The notes: generated from the sequence alone by a model not told the origin. DNA of 9,712 bases from DASZHC01 sp035938215 (GCA_035938215.1 DASZHC010000109.1:1-9712); one strand, 5' to 3'. Positions 1 through 6,721 are shown, counted from the stretch's first letter. Program-made: numbers and translations.

Positions 1-675
1 CTTCAAGACCGAGATCAGAAGATCAAGATGTACAAAGCGGAGCTTGAGACAATTCCTTTGGAGCAACGGCGGATAGATCAACTCGTTGCTTCGAAAAACA
101 GCGCTTTCGAGCAGACCAGGCAGCGTTTTCGGGATCTTGAGATGCACAAAAAGAGGTTGGAGCTGGACGCTCAATCGCGTCGGGATGCCATCGTCAAATA
201 CAAGAGTCAGCAATTTCAAACACGAAAAAACGAGGAATTTCAGGCGATCGGCCAGGAAATTCAGCGCTTCGAAAAAGAGATCGAGCGTATCGAAGACGAA
301 GAGATTGAATTGATGGAGGAAGCGGAAAACGTCAGCCGCAAAGTCTCAGAAGCTGAGCGGGAATTGGTAGCTGCAAAGCGCCAGGCACAACAACAAGAAG
401 CTGATCTGAAACGAAAGCAGCAGACGCTGGAAGAGCGTCTCCGTGAAGCGGAGAGCGAGCGGGATGGATTATCTCAAGGCTTCGATCCGGATCTGCTTTT
501 TCGCTACACTCGCCTGTTTGCGACCAAGGGAGGAAATGCTGTGGTGCCCGTCGAGCACGAGTTTTGCATGGGGTGCCATATGAAGAATACGACGACGTTG
601 GTTCATCGGGTGAAAATGAGCCGGGAGATTGTCCACTGTGAACAATGCGGCCGGATCTTGTATTATGCGGACTGA
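1..675 (+). CDS. C4-type zinc ribbon / coiled-coil protein (DUF164-like), 5' end missing
   Basis: The reading frame is open from base 1 (L-Q-D-R-D-Q-K-I-K) into the methionine at 28, so the true start is almost certainly upstream of the window. The N-terminal two thirds, to about base 480, is rich in Glu, Lys, Arg and Gln and reads as a long antiparallel coiled-coil hairpin. The last 40 or so residues form a zinc ribbon: Cys codons at 565, 574, 637 and 646 give CxxC-x20-CxxC (FCMGC and HCEQC). This coiled-coil plus C-terminal ribbon layout is that of the DUF164 / CdsZ-like family, proposed to bind nucleic acid or act as an assembly adaptor; its cellular role is not firmly known. The frame ends with TGA at 673-675 and stays open for a further 49 codons after that stop (see the micro-ORF at 721-825). 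Family assignment is strong; function is not. Confidence 0.9.
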   Translation, partial: LQDRDQKIKMYKAELETIPLEQRRIDQLVASKNSAFEQTRQRFRDLEMHKKRLELDAQSRRDAIVKYKSQQFQTRKNEEFQAIGQEIQRFEKEIERIEDEEIELMEEAENVSRKVSEAERELVAAKRQAQQQEADLKRKQQTLEERLREAESERDGLSQGFDPDLLFRYTRLFATKGGNAVVPVEHEFCMGCHMKNTTTLVHRVKMSREIVHCEQCGRILYYAD

Positions 676-720
676 AATGCGCAAAGTGGAAGGTCTCCCC
701 GCCATGTTTTCTGCTTGAGA

Positions 721-825
721 TTGAGTGCTTTAGACCTGGCGATTGCGTCTGCGCACTGGGTACGCGGATTCGTAATCGCTGTCGGTGCGACGATGACGTT
801 CTATTTTTTCCTCCGCGTCCGCTGA
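721..825 (+). CDS. Possible 34-residue membrane micro-ORF with TTG start
   Basis: A short frame from TTG at 721 (or TTG at 715) to TGA at 823-825 would encode 34 residues. The first half reads SALDLAIASAHWVRG; the second half is a hydrophobic stretch, FVIAVGATMTFYFFLRV, ending in Arg, which would suit one short transmembrane helix. It lies in the same frame as the zinc-ribbon gene, 45 bases after its stop, so a readthrough extension is also conceivable. No convincing ribosome binding site is visible and no ATG starts the frame, the only internal Met being at codon 25. The peptide is not recognised. A chance open frame is a real possibility, so this is only a candidate. Confidence 0.22.
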   Translation: MSALDLAIASAHWVRGFVIAVGATMTFYFFLRVR

Positions 826-860
826 CTAGGTTCACAAATACCTGCGGATCTGTGGCTAGT
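825..860 (+). other. Short hairpin after the zinc-ribbon gene / micro-ORF
   Basis: ACTAG at 825-829 pairs with CTAGT at 856-860, and CACA at 833-836 pairs with TGTG at 851-854, leaving a 14-base loop and a small bulge. It starts on the last base of the micro-ORF stop codon. It could help end the transcript of the zinc-ribbon gene, but the stem is short and no T-run follows, so the role is uncertain. Confidence 0.25.
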
Positions 861-863
861 GCA

Positions 864-965
864 AGGAAGGGGAGGGACGGTCTCCGTGCCGTCCCATTTA
901 TCTCCTTCCCTACTCGAATTGAAAACAATTAGCCTGACGCCACGGCGGCCGTCCCTCCCATTCCT
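864..965. repeat. Palindromic intergenic repeat, copy 1
   Basis: The 30 bases at 870-899 match 6674-6703 at 29 of 30 positions. The left arm GGGACGG (874-880) can pair with CCGTCCC at 889-895 to make a local hairpin. The larger left arm at 864-880 can instead pair with 949-965, giving a 17-bp stem with a single mismatch (869/960) around a 68-base interior. The two pairings share the left arm and exclude each other. The element fills most of the gap before holA. It resembles REP-type dispersed repeats of bacterial genomes; reading frames across it are artefacts. Confidence 0.75.
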
Positions 966-1045
966 AATTCGTCTGCTTCATGGTAACGGCCGCCTCGGCG
1001 AAAGGTTTACAAGAGAGCCGATCCGGTCTACGGCTTTTCTATTCG

Positions 1046-2206
1046 ATGGCAACAAGAAAAAAATCTGTCACGCCCGTTCAAGAAACGAGGGTCTTTACGG
1101 TGATCGGATCGGACGAAGGTGAAGCAAAGCGTAGAGCACGCGAGTTGGCGGTGCGATTGACACCGAAAGAGGGCGGGGATTTTGGCGTCGACACAATTGA
1201 TGGTGCCGCGGATAACGCAGAACAGGCAATTCAGCGAATTCGTCAGGCAACCGAAGCAATTCAGACACTCCCCTTTTTTGGTTCCGAGAAACTTGTTTGG
1301 CTCAAGAACGTCAACTTCCTCGCGGATACGGTCACCGGCCATTCTGCCGGAGTTCAAGCGGCTTTGGATGAATTCGAGGAGTTTCTGGAGAGAGGATTGC
1401 CCAGCGGCGTCTCTTTTTTGTTGAGTGCCGCCGAGGTGGATAAACGGCGAAGTTTCTACAAATCGCTTGGAAAAATAGGGAAGCTTGAGCAGTTCGACAA
1501 GCTGGATACAAGCCGGCCGGGTTGGGAAGAGGATCTGGAGGTCATCACCCGCCGGTTGGCTGCTGAACGCGATTTGGAATTTGAGACCGAAGCACTGCAA
1601 GTATTTGTCAGACTTGTCGGTGCGGACACTCGACAGTTGCGGAACGAACTGGAAAAGATTGATCTCTACCTCGGAGAAAACCGAACGATTACCGTAGAGA
1701 ACGTTCGCGACCTTGTCTCGAAGTCGACCACCGGCGTTATCTGGGAGTTGGGCACGGGCATTTCAAAGCGCCAATTGGTGCGGAGTCTCGCGCTGCTTGA
1801 CCAATTGCTTTTCCAGGGCGAAACGCCGATCGGCATTTTGTACGCAGCCATTATCCCTACTGTGCGAAATCTGTTGGTTGCGAAGGATCTTCTCCTGAGG
1901 CATAAGCTTCGTCCTCCACAGGCGCCGTTCCACTTCAGTACGACCCTCAACAGGTTGCCCGAAGATGCGATTCGGCACCTGCCGCGAAAGAAGGATGGAA
2001 CGATTAACGCCTATGCGTTAGGGCTTGCTGCCTTCGAAGCCGACCGTTTCGAGCTGGGCGAATTGGTAGACGCCCTCGATGCCTGCTTGAAAGCCAACGT
2101 TCAGTTGGTAACGACCCAACTTGATCCCAGATTGATTTTGGGCCAGCTGCTCGTGAAACTTATCGTGAGCAACGCGGAAAAACAGCCAACTGGCCGCGGC
2201 CCATAG
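1046..2206 (+). CDS. holA: DNA polymerase III subunit delta (clamp-loader subunit)
   Basis: The delta subunit opens the beta sliding clamp as part of the clamp-loader complex of the replicative polymerase. With the ATG at 1046 the protein has 386 residues, close to the family size of about 340. The opening strand (TRVFTVIGSDEGEAKR, residues 14-29) matches the usual start of delta with its degenerate P-loop region. Residues 75-92 (LPFFGSEKLVWLKNVNFL) correspond to the conserved segment that precedes the second strand of the ATPase-like fold, and residues 190-210 (LVGADTRQLRNELEKIDLYLG without its last residue is the classic delta signature of ordered helices). The C-terminal collar domain runs from about 235 to 370. 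An in-frame ATG at 980 would add 22 residues; it overlaps nothing known but the extension looks unlike the family, so 1046 is preferred. Neither start has a visible Shine-Dalgarno sequence. Confidence 0.93.
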   Translation: MATRKKSVTPVQETRVFTVIGSDEGEAKRRARELAVRLTPKEGGDFGVDTIDGAADNAEQAIQRIRQATEAIQTLPFFGSEKLVWLKNVNFLADTVTGHSAGVQAALDEFEEFLERGLPSGVSFLLSAAEVDKRRSFYKSLGKIGKLEQFDKLDTSRPGWEEDLEVITRRLAAERDLEFETEALQVFVRLVGADTRQLRNELEKIDLYLGENRTITVENVRDLVSKSTTGVIWELGTGISKRQLVRSLALLDQLLFQGETPIGILYAAIIPTVRNLLVAKDLLLRHKLRPPQAPFHFSTTLNRLPEDAIRHLPRKKDGTINAYALGLAAFEADRFELGELVDALDACLKANVQLVTTQLDPRLILGQLLVKLIVSNAEKQPTGRGP

Positions 2207-2212
2207 GGTGCG

Positions 2213-2341
2213 ATGAAAATGGGCCGGCGGCTGCGTTGCTCCTCGTTTATGCTATTTCGGGGACAGGACACTAGCGCAGCCCGTTGCACCGGGCATTCTA
2301 AGCTGGCGGTTCGGTACCGCATCGTTAGAATTCGCAGATGA
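2213..2341 (+). CDS. Possible 42-residue leader ORF overlapping the MFS gene start
   Basis: An ATG at 2213 opens a 42-codon frame ending in TGA at 2339-2341, which overlaps the ATG of the MFS gene at 2338 as ATGA. That overlap is a common arrangement for translational coupling. The peptide is rich in Arg (11 of 42), ends RYRIVRIRR, and matches no family I recognise. It begins 7 bases after the holA stop, and its last third runs through the hairpin at 2295-2331. There is no clear ribosome binding site. It may be a regulatory leader, a small basic protein, or chance. Confidence 0.2.
   Translation: MKMGRRLRCSSFMLFRGQDTSAARCTGHSKLAVRYRIVRIRR
2295..2331 (+). promoter_or_regulatory. Inverted repeat just upstream of the MFS start
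   Basis: ATTCTAA (2295-2301) is the exact reverse complement of TTAGAAT (2325-2331). Inside it, GCGGT (2306-2310) pairs with ACCGC (2316-2320) around a 5-base loop, with symmetric 4-base internal loops between the two stems. The structure ends 6 bases before the ATG at 2338, so in RNA it would cover the ribosome landing site, and in DNA it could be an operator for a dimeric repressor. Which of these applies, if either, cannot be told from the sequence. Confidence 0.4.
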
Positions 2342-3990
2342 GCACGACATCGATTTGGACCGCTCTGCGAAATCCCACGTTTCGCATTCTTTGGCTGGCG
2401 AGCGTTTTATCCGGTTGCTGTGTTGCGGCACATGATATGGCGGCGACCTGGGTGATGAACACGCTGACTACTTCGCCGCTTTTGTTGTCATTGCTCTCAA
2501 CCTCTGCTTCGTTGCCTTTCTTTTTGCTCACATTCCCGGCGGGCGCAGTCGCAGACATGGCAAACCGAAAGACCATTTTATGTGTGATGCATATTTGGCT
2601 TTCCCTGGCGGCAGGCGGCCTTGCGTTTTTGTCGGCGCTTCACCTGTTAAGTCCGACGATCATCCTTGCCGCGGTATTTGTTTTGGGTGTCGGATTTGCA
2701 TGTAATGCGCCCGCGTGGATGTCCGTTGTGCCTGATGTTGTCTCCAAGGAAGAGCTCCCTTCGGCTATTGTCCTTGGGGGCGTCCAGCTGAATATATCGA
2801 GCATCATCGGGCCGGCGCTCGGTGGCCTGTTGCTTCCTCTGATTGGGCCGACTGCGCTCTTCGGTCTGAATGCTGTTGCCTTTCTGCTCGTCTTGGCCTC
2901 CATCCTGCAATGGCGGCAGAAAAGAAACAAACCGGCGCTGCCCACTGAGAGTCTGGTTGAATCGTTTGTTGGAGCGGTAAGGTATGTACGCTACTCACAG
3001 ACCATGCAGGTTGTGCTGCTTCGCGCCTTCCTGTTCGCCCTTCTCATTTCCGTTATTCCCTCGCTCCTGCCGGTGGTAGGGCTTCAGGCGCTTAAACTCA
3101 GTCCGTCCAGCCTCGGAGTTCTCTTCACCAGCATGGGAGCAGGCTCATTGCTGGGCGCGGTATTTGTCGTCCCTCGGGCCAGGGAACAATTCACTCCGAA
3201 TCAAGTGACCATCTTGGCGAGCGTGTTGCTTGCTATCGTTTATTTTCTGATGGCGGCGGTTCGTAACCTGGAAGCGTTCATGCTGGTGGCAGCGCTTGCC
3301 GGCCTGGGCTGGACTCTGGCTGCGTCCGAGCTATGGGTCGCTGCCCAACAAGCCATGCCGGGCTGGACGCGCGGGCGCTTGAACGCGGCTCAATTGATGG
3401 TGTCTCAAGGCGGCATAGCGCTTGGTGGGCTCGCCTGGGGTTCCGCCGCGGCTTTCACCGGATTCGAATACACGCTGTTGTTGGCCGCGTTGCTTGTCTG
3501 TTTGAACCTCTCGGTCGCTGGTCCGTTGTCGATAGACTTTGCCCGAAGGGTCAATCCGGAGCCCGCGCGTCCCTTGCGGGCGCCCGAGTTCCCCGAGCCG
3601 CCACAGCTGGATGAAGGTCCGATAGCCGTTGTCGCCGAGATAACGATCGATCAGAAGAGCCGCATCCAGTTCCTCGATCTGATGCGCGAACTAAGACGGA
3701 TTTATTTACGGAACGGTGCATCAAGTGTGCGCCTTTACGAGAACCTTTCTGAACGATCAATATTCAGGATGGAGGCGGTCGCGCCAACCTGGCGGGAATA
3801 TCTGCTCCTTCAAGGGCACCTTACCAAGAGCGAACGCGACATCCTTGACCGCGTGTTGGAATTGCACGCCGGGACGAAGGCAAAAATTGAACATTACCTT
3901 TTGATCACCCGCGATCTCCTGGCCCCGAGCTCTGTTACTTCGATTGATGGAGCTTCAGATGGCTGGAGCTCCAAGAAGTTCACTGGTTAG
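2338..3990 (+). CDS. MFS transporter of the MFS_3 (EntS-like) type with soluble C-terminal domain
   Basis: A 550-residue inner-membrane carrier. Residues 12-398 carry about twelve hydrophobic segments. The loop between segments 2 and 3 holds the MFS signature as GAVADMANRKT (69-79), with the expected Asp and Arg-Lys. The opening (ALRNPTFRILWLASVLSG) and the order of segments match the MFS_3 family, which includes the enterobactin exporter EntS and many unassigned exporters. Beyond the last membrane segment, residues 425-520 form a soluble alpha/beta domain (IAVVAEITIDQKSRIQFLDL, then WREYLLLQGHLTKSERD) that looks like a dimeric alpha-beta-barrel (monooxygenase-like) fold, a known feature of the longer members of this family. 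The substrate cannot be predicted; export of a small molecule by proton antiport is the family default. The stop codon TAG at 3988-3990 lies in the left arm of a long inverted repeat. Confidence 0.93.
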   Translation: MSTTSIWTALRNPTFRILWLASVLSGCCVAAHDMAATWVMNTLTTSPLLLSLLSTSASLPFFLLTFPAGAVADMANRKTILCVMHIWLSLAAGGLAFLSALHLLSPTIILAAVFVLGVGFACNAPAWMSVVPDVVSKEELPSAIVLGGVQLNISSIIGPALGGLLLPLIGPTALFGLNAVAFLLVLASILQWRQKRNKPALPTESLVESFVGAVRYVRYSQTMQVVLLRAFLFALLISVIPSLLPVVGLQALKLSPSSLGVLFTSMGAGSLLGAVFVVPRAREQFTPNQVTILASVLLAIVYFLMAAVRNLEAFMLVAALAGLGWTLAASELWVAAQQAMPGWTRGRLNAAQLMVSQGGIALGGLAWGSAAAFTGFEYTLLLAALLVCLNLSVAGPLSIDFARRVNPEPARPLRAPEFPEPPQLDEGPIAVVAEITIDQKSRIQFLDLMRELRRIYLRNGASSVRLYENLSERSIFRMEAVAPTWREYLLLQGHLTKSERDILDRVLELHAGTKAKIEHYLLITRDLLAPSSVTSIDGASDGWSSKKFTG

Positions 3991-4034
3991 CGCGAAAATC
4001 TCACAAGCCAAAGCGCTCGTGAGATTTTCGCGCT
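3989..4034 (+). terminator. 16-bp perfect inverted repeat containing the MFS stop codon
   Basis: AGCGCGAAAATCTCAC (3989-4004) is the exact reverse complement of GTGAGATTTTCGCGCT (4019-4034), with a 14-base loop. The stem starts on the last two bases of the TAG stop codon. A hairpin this strong should stop or stabilise the 3' end of the MFS transcript. It is not a standard intrinsic terminator, because the T-rich part is inside the stem and no T-run follows it. Confidence 0.6.
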
Positions 4035-4037
4035 ATA

Positions 4038-4058
4038 GAGCCGCTTAAGAAGCGGCTC
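4038..4058 (+). terminator. Second compact hairpin after the MFS gene
   Basis: GAGCCGCTT (4038-4046) and AAGCGGCTC (4050-4058) form a perfect 9-bp stem with a 3-base loop, only 3 bases after the first hairpin. No T-run follows on either strand. With the preceding hairpin it makes a tandem 3'-end structure that would hinder transcription toward uvrB. Confidence 0.5.
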
Positions 4059-4304
4059 GGAGGTAAAATTGATTTGAGTAGGAAGCGTCCGGGATGCGAG
4101 CTTTTCCGCAGGGTTCTATTACTATCTGTCGGTTTTGACACGGTGTGCGACGATTCTTGCTTAGGCGGCCAGGGCGGTAAGTTGTTGGGTGCCGGCCCCT
4201 TCCTCAGCGACGAGTGCGGTAATGACGGGCGTAAAGAGTGTCCTACTACGGCACCTGAAAAACAGGCTCTTAATCAGGCGCGCAGCGGCTGTTTAGGAGC
4301 TTTT
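4059..4304. other. Gap between convergent genes, no gene recognised
   Basis: No convincing gene is seen on either strand. The longest plus-strand frame (TTG at 4074 to 4343) is Cys- and Gly-rich with no family resemblance and runs through the uvrB-side inverted repeat. The one structure noted is GGTGCCG (4188-4194) pairing with CGGCACC (4249-4255), a 7-bp stem around 54 bases. The stretch could be decayed mobile DNA or an RNA, but nothing in it identifies either. Confidence 0.4.
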
Positions 4305-4357
4305 CTAGCCCGCAATGAGCTCGTCGCCGCGGCTTTTGCGTGATTTTTGCGGGCTAG
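4305..4357 (-). terminator. 11-bp perfect inverted repeat containing the uvrB stop codon
   Basis: CTAGCCCGCAA (4305-4315) is the exact reverse complement of TTGCGGGCTAG (4347-4357), with a 31-base interior. The uvrB stop codon, read on the minus strand, is at 4354-4356 and lies inside the stem. The right arm on the plus strand resembles the right arm of the MFS-side repeat: 13 of 17 bases agree between 4340-4356 and 4019-4035. As on that side, no T-run follows the stem, so whether it terminates transcription is uncertain. Confidence 0.5.
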
Positions 4358-6531
4358 CGTCTCTTTGATTTGGCGGATCGGCGGGCTTTGCCCGCTCCAT
4401 ATTGCACAGGCCGTTTCTTCGGCTCAATCCTGCTGATCCCGCTTCCACTCTTGAGCTCCATGATCTGATCGCGCAGAAGCGCAGCCCGCTCGTACTCGAG
4501 ATTGGCTGCGGCTATTTGCATTTCCTCTTCCAATTCCCTGATCATTTCCGTGATATTAAAGTCGCCGCCTCCTTCCTTTATCACTGATTCCTCGACCTCG
4601 CGGCCCCGCAGAATTGTGTGCAAGCTCTCCTGCACCGCGCGCTTGACGCTTGTGGGTGTGATCCCATGCTCCTCGTTGTAGGCGATTTGCCTGCTCCGGC
4701 GATATTCGGTGATTGCCACAAGCTTTTGAATACTCTCCGTATACGCATCGGCGAAGAGCACGACTTCACCATTAACATGACGTGCTGCGCGTCCGGTCGT
4801 TTGAATGAGAGAGGTCTGGCTTCGCAGGAAGCCCTCTTTGTCGGCGTCAAGTATACAAACCAGGCTAACCTCAGGAAGATCCAGTCCCTCGCGTAAAAGA
4901 TTGATCCCAACCAGGATGTCGAATTCAGCGGCTCGAAGGGATCGCAATATTTCAACACGCTCGATCGCGTCGATCTCACTATGCAGATAGCGGACTTTGA
5001 GGCCGACGTCCCGCAGGTAATCCGTCAAATCTTCTGCCGTTCGCTTCGTCAGGGTGGTAATCAGAACGCGTTCCTGGCTCTCCGTTCGTCTCCGGCACAG
5101 TTCAATGGTTTCGTCGATCTGATGCTTAAGAGGACGTATCGTAATTTTCGGGTCCAAAAGCCCGGTTGGCCGGATGATCTGCTGAACGATCAAACGGCTG
5201 CCCGGCGTGTGCACGTCAAGCGTACCAGAGGAACGAGCGGTTAGCATTGGCACTAAGACCGGCTCGGTTTCCTCCTGGCCAATTCTGGAACGCGAGTGAG
5301 GAATGTACTCCCGGTTTCCTACAATGCTGTTCTGGATTTCGAACTCCGCGGGCGTAGCACTGATGTAGAGACTCTGGCCGGCCATCCTCATAAATTCAGG
5401 AAAATTCAATGGCCTGTTGTCAAGCGCGCTCGGCAATCGAAACCCATATTCGACAAGAACGGTCTTACGCGACCTGTCCCCTTCGTACATGCCCCCGATC
5501 TGGGGAATTGTGGCGTGCGATTCATCGACAATCAGCAGAAAATCTCTGGGGAAGAAATCCAGAAGTGTGTAGGGCTGAGAACCCGGCAGGCGCCCGCTCA
5601 GGTGCCTTGAATAGTTTTCGATCCCATTGCAGAAACCCATCTCCTGCATCATTTCCAGATCGAATTCGGTCCGCATCTTAATGCGCTGCGCCTCGAGGAA
5701 TTTACCCTGTCCCTCGAACGTCTTTATCCGATCAACGAGTTCTTCTCGAATCGATCTAAGCGCCCGCTGCATCTTCTCGTGCGGCGTAACAAATTGCTTG
5801 GCCGGATAAAAAATAAATCGGTCAAGTGTTTCCTCCATGTGGCCGGTCAAAGGATCAAACCGGGTAATGAGATCGATTTCGTCGCCAAAGAATTCGATCC
5901 GAATCGCTTCTTCATCGAACGTAGCCGGATGCACTTCGACTACGTCGCCGCGAACGCGGAACTTTCCTCGAGTCAGAGCAATATCGTTTCGCTCGTAAAG
6001 CATGTCGACCAGCTTTGCGAGCAGAAATTCTCGAGAAATCTCCTGCCCGCGTGCTACGGCGCAAACCATGTTTGCATAGTCTTCCGGTGAACCCAGGCCA
6101 TAAATGCAAGAGACGCTTGCGACTACAATCACATCGGCCCGCGACAGGAGTGAACTCGTCGCCGACAGGCGTAATCGCTCAATCTCTTCGTTGATGGACG
6201 AATCTTTTTCGATGTAGGTATCGGTGCGCGGGATGTAGGCTTCGGGCTGATAGTAATCGAAATAGCTAACGAAATATTCCACCGCGTTCTCGGGGAAAAA
6301 TTGCTTGAACTCGCTATATAGCTGGGCTGCCAGTGTCTTGTTATGGGAAATCACTAGTGTCGGTTTCTCCAGGGCTGCAAGCACATTCGCAGCTGTGAAG
6401 GTTTTGCCAGATCCCGTTACGCCGAGCAATGTCTGATGCCGGTTCCCGGCCTGCAAAGAGCGCACCAATTGGCCGATCGCCTGCTGCTGATCGCCGCGCG
6501 GTTTAAACTTTGAAGAAAGCTTAAATGGCAT
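4354..6531 (-). CDS. uvrB: Excinuclease ABC subunit B
   Basis: UvrB is the damage-verifying helicase-like subunit of UvrABC nucleotide excision repair: it receives damaged DNA from UvrA and recruits UvrC. All hallmarks are present in 725 residues: Walker A GVTGSGKT (37-44); the beta-hairpin region YFDYYQPEAYIPRTDTY (90-106); the Walker B-like IVDESH (334-339); ISATP (390-394); NLLREGLDLPEVSLV (544-558); the arginine-finger motif TTGRAAR (578-584), with Thr where Ile is usual; and the C-terminal UVR motif (about 659-693) that binds UvrC. The family is usually 660-680 residues. The excess is an insert of about 42 residues between ISATP and IIRPTGLLDP, plus a basic tail (KARRSAKSKRR). The ATG at 6531 gives the canonical N-terminus (FKPRGDQQQAI). 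No Shine-Dalgarno sequence is visible. It stands alone, convergent to the MFS gene and divergent from the FAH gene. Confidence 0.99.
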   Translation of the reverse strand: MPFKLSSKFKPRGDQQQAIGQLVRSLQAGNRHQTLLGVTGSGKTFTAANVLAALEKPTLVISHNKTLAAQLYSEFKQFFPENAVEYFVSYFDYYQPEAYIPRTDTYIEKDSSINEEIERLRLSATSSLLSRADVIVVASVSCIYGLGSPEDYANMVCAVARGQEISREFLLAKLVDMLYERNDIALTRGKFRVRGDVVEVHPATFDEEAIRIEFFGDEIDLITRFDPLTGHMEETLDRFIFYPAKQFVTPHEKMQRALRSIREELVDRIKTFEGQGKFLEAQRIKMRTEFDLEMMQEMGFCNGIENYSRHLSGRLPGSQPYTLLDFFPRDFLLIVDESHATIPQIGGMYEGDRSRKTVLVEYGFRLPSALDNRPLNFPEFMRMAGQSLYISATPAEFEIQNSIVGNREYIPHSRSRIGQEETEPVLVPMLTARSSGTLDVHTPGSRLIVQQIIRPTGLLDPKITIRPLKHQIDETIELCRRRTESQERVLITTLTKRTAEDLTDYLRDVGLKVRYLHSEIDAIERVEILRSLRAAEFDILVGINLLREGLDLPEVSLVCILDADKEGFLRSQTSLIQTTGRAARHVNGEVVLFADAYTESIQKLVAITEYRRSRQIAYNEEHGITPTSVKRAVQESLHTILRGREVEESVIKEGGGDFNITEMIRELEEEMQIAAANLEYERAALLRDQIMELKSGSGISRIEPKKRPVQYGAGKARRSAKSKRR

Positions 6532-6559
6532 AACACATGGGGACTTAGCCGGTCAGTCC

Positions 6560-6573
6560 AGAGTCTCGACTCT
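6560..6573 (-). promoter_or_regulatory. Short inverted repeat upstream of uvrB
   Basis: AGAGTC (6560-6565) and GACTCT (6568-6573) form a 6-2-6 inverted repeat 28 to 42 bases before the uvrB start. The position suits an operator, and uvrB is damage-inducible in many bacteria, but the repeat does not match the LexA sites known to me and could be chance. Confidence 0.25.
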
Positions 6574-6673
6574 CGTGCTATCCCGTCTCCCGCGCAACAG
6601 CTTTGGTCACGCCGCGACGGAACTGCAGCCAAAGGCTCCGAGGACCCGCGCGAAGCGGAATTTGTCCATTTCA

Positions 6674-6721
6674 GGGAGGGACGGCCTCCGTGCCGTCCCA
6701 TTTTTCACAGAGGCCGTCCCT
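6674..6721. repeat. Palindromic intergenic repeat, copy 2
   Basis: The 30 bases at 6674-6703 match copy 1 (870-899) at 29 of 30 positions. GGGACGGC (6678-6685) pairs with GCCGTCCC (6692-6699) around a 6-base loop. Alternatively AGGGACGGCCTC (6677-6688) pairs with GAGGCCGTCCCT (6710-6721) as a perfect 12-bp stem. As in copy 1, one left arm has two possible partners. It lies between the divergent uvrB and FAH genes, and frames read across it are artefacts. Confidence 0.8.

Noticed and set aside
332..928. 198-codon minus-strand frame opposite the zinc-ribbon gene
   Set aside because: It is antisense to a well-supported gene, has a low-complexity Arg/Ser/Pro-rich translation, and runs through the palindromic repeat.
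676..979. RNase P RNA, sometimes found near DUF164 zinc-ribbon genes
   Set aside because: The conserved core (a GAGGAAAGTCC-like block and an ACAGAA-like block) is not present on the plus strand.
980..1045. 22-residue N-terminal extension of HolA from the ATG at 980
   Set aside because: The extra residues do not look like the start of the family, and the ATG at 1046 gives a normal N-terminus; 980 remains possible because neither start has a ribosome binding site.
1028..1600. 190-codon minus-strand frame opposite holA
   Set aside because: It is a shadow of holA, with Cys/Phe-rich noise and no family resemblance.
4035..4304. tmRNA, 6S RNA or an insertion-sequence remnant
   Set aside because: No tRNA-like ends, tag frame, 6S-type central bubble, or transposase motif could be made out; a short minus-strand stretch looked protein-like but has no family support.
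4074..4343. 89-codon plus-strand frame with TTG start between the MFS gene and uvrB
   Set aside because: No motif or family resemblance is visible, no ribosome binding site is seen, and it passes through the inverted repeat at the uvrB end.
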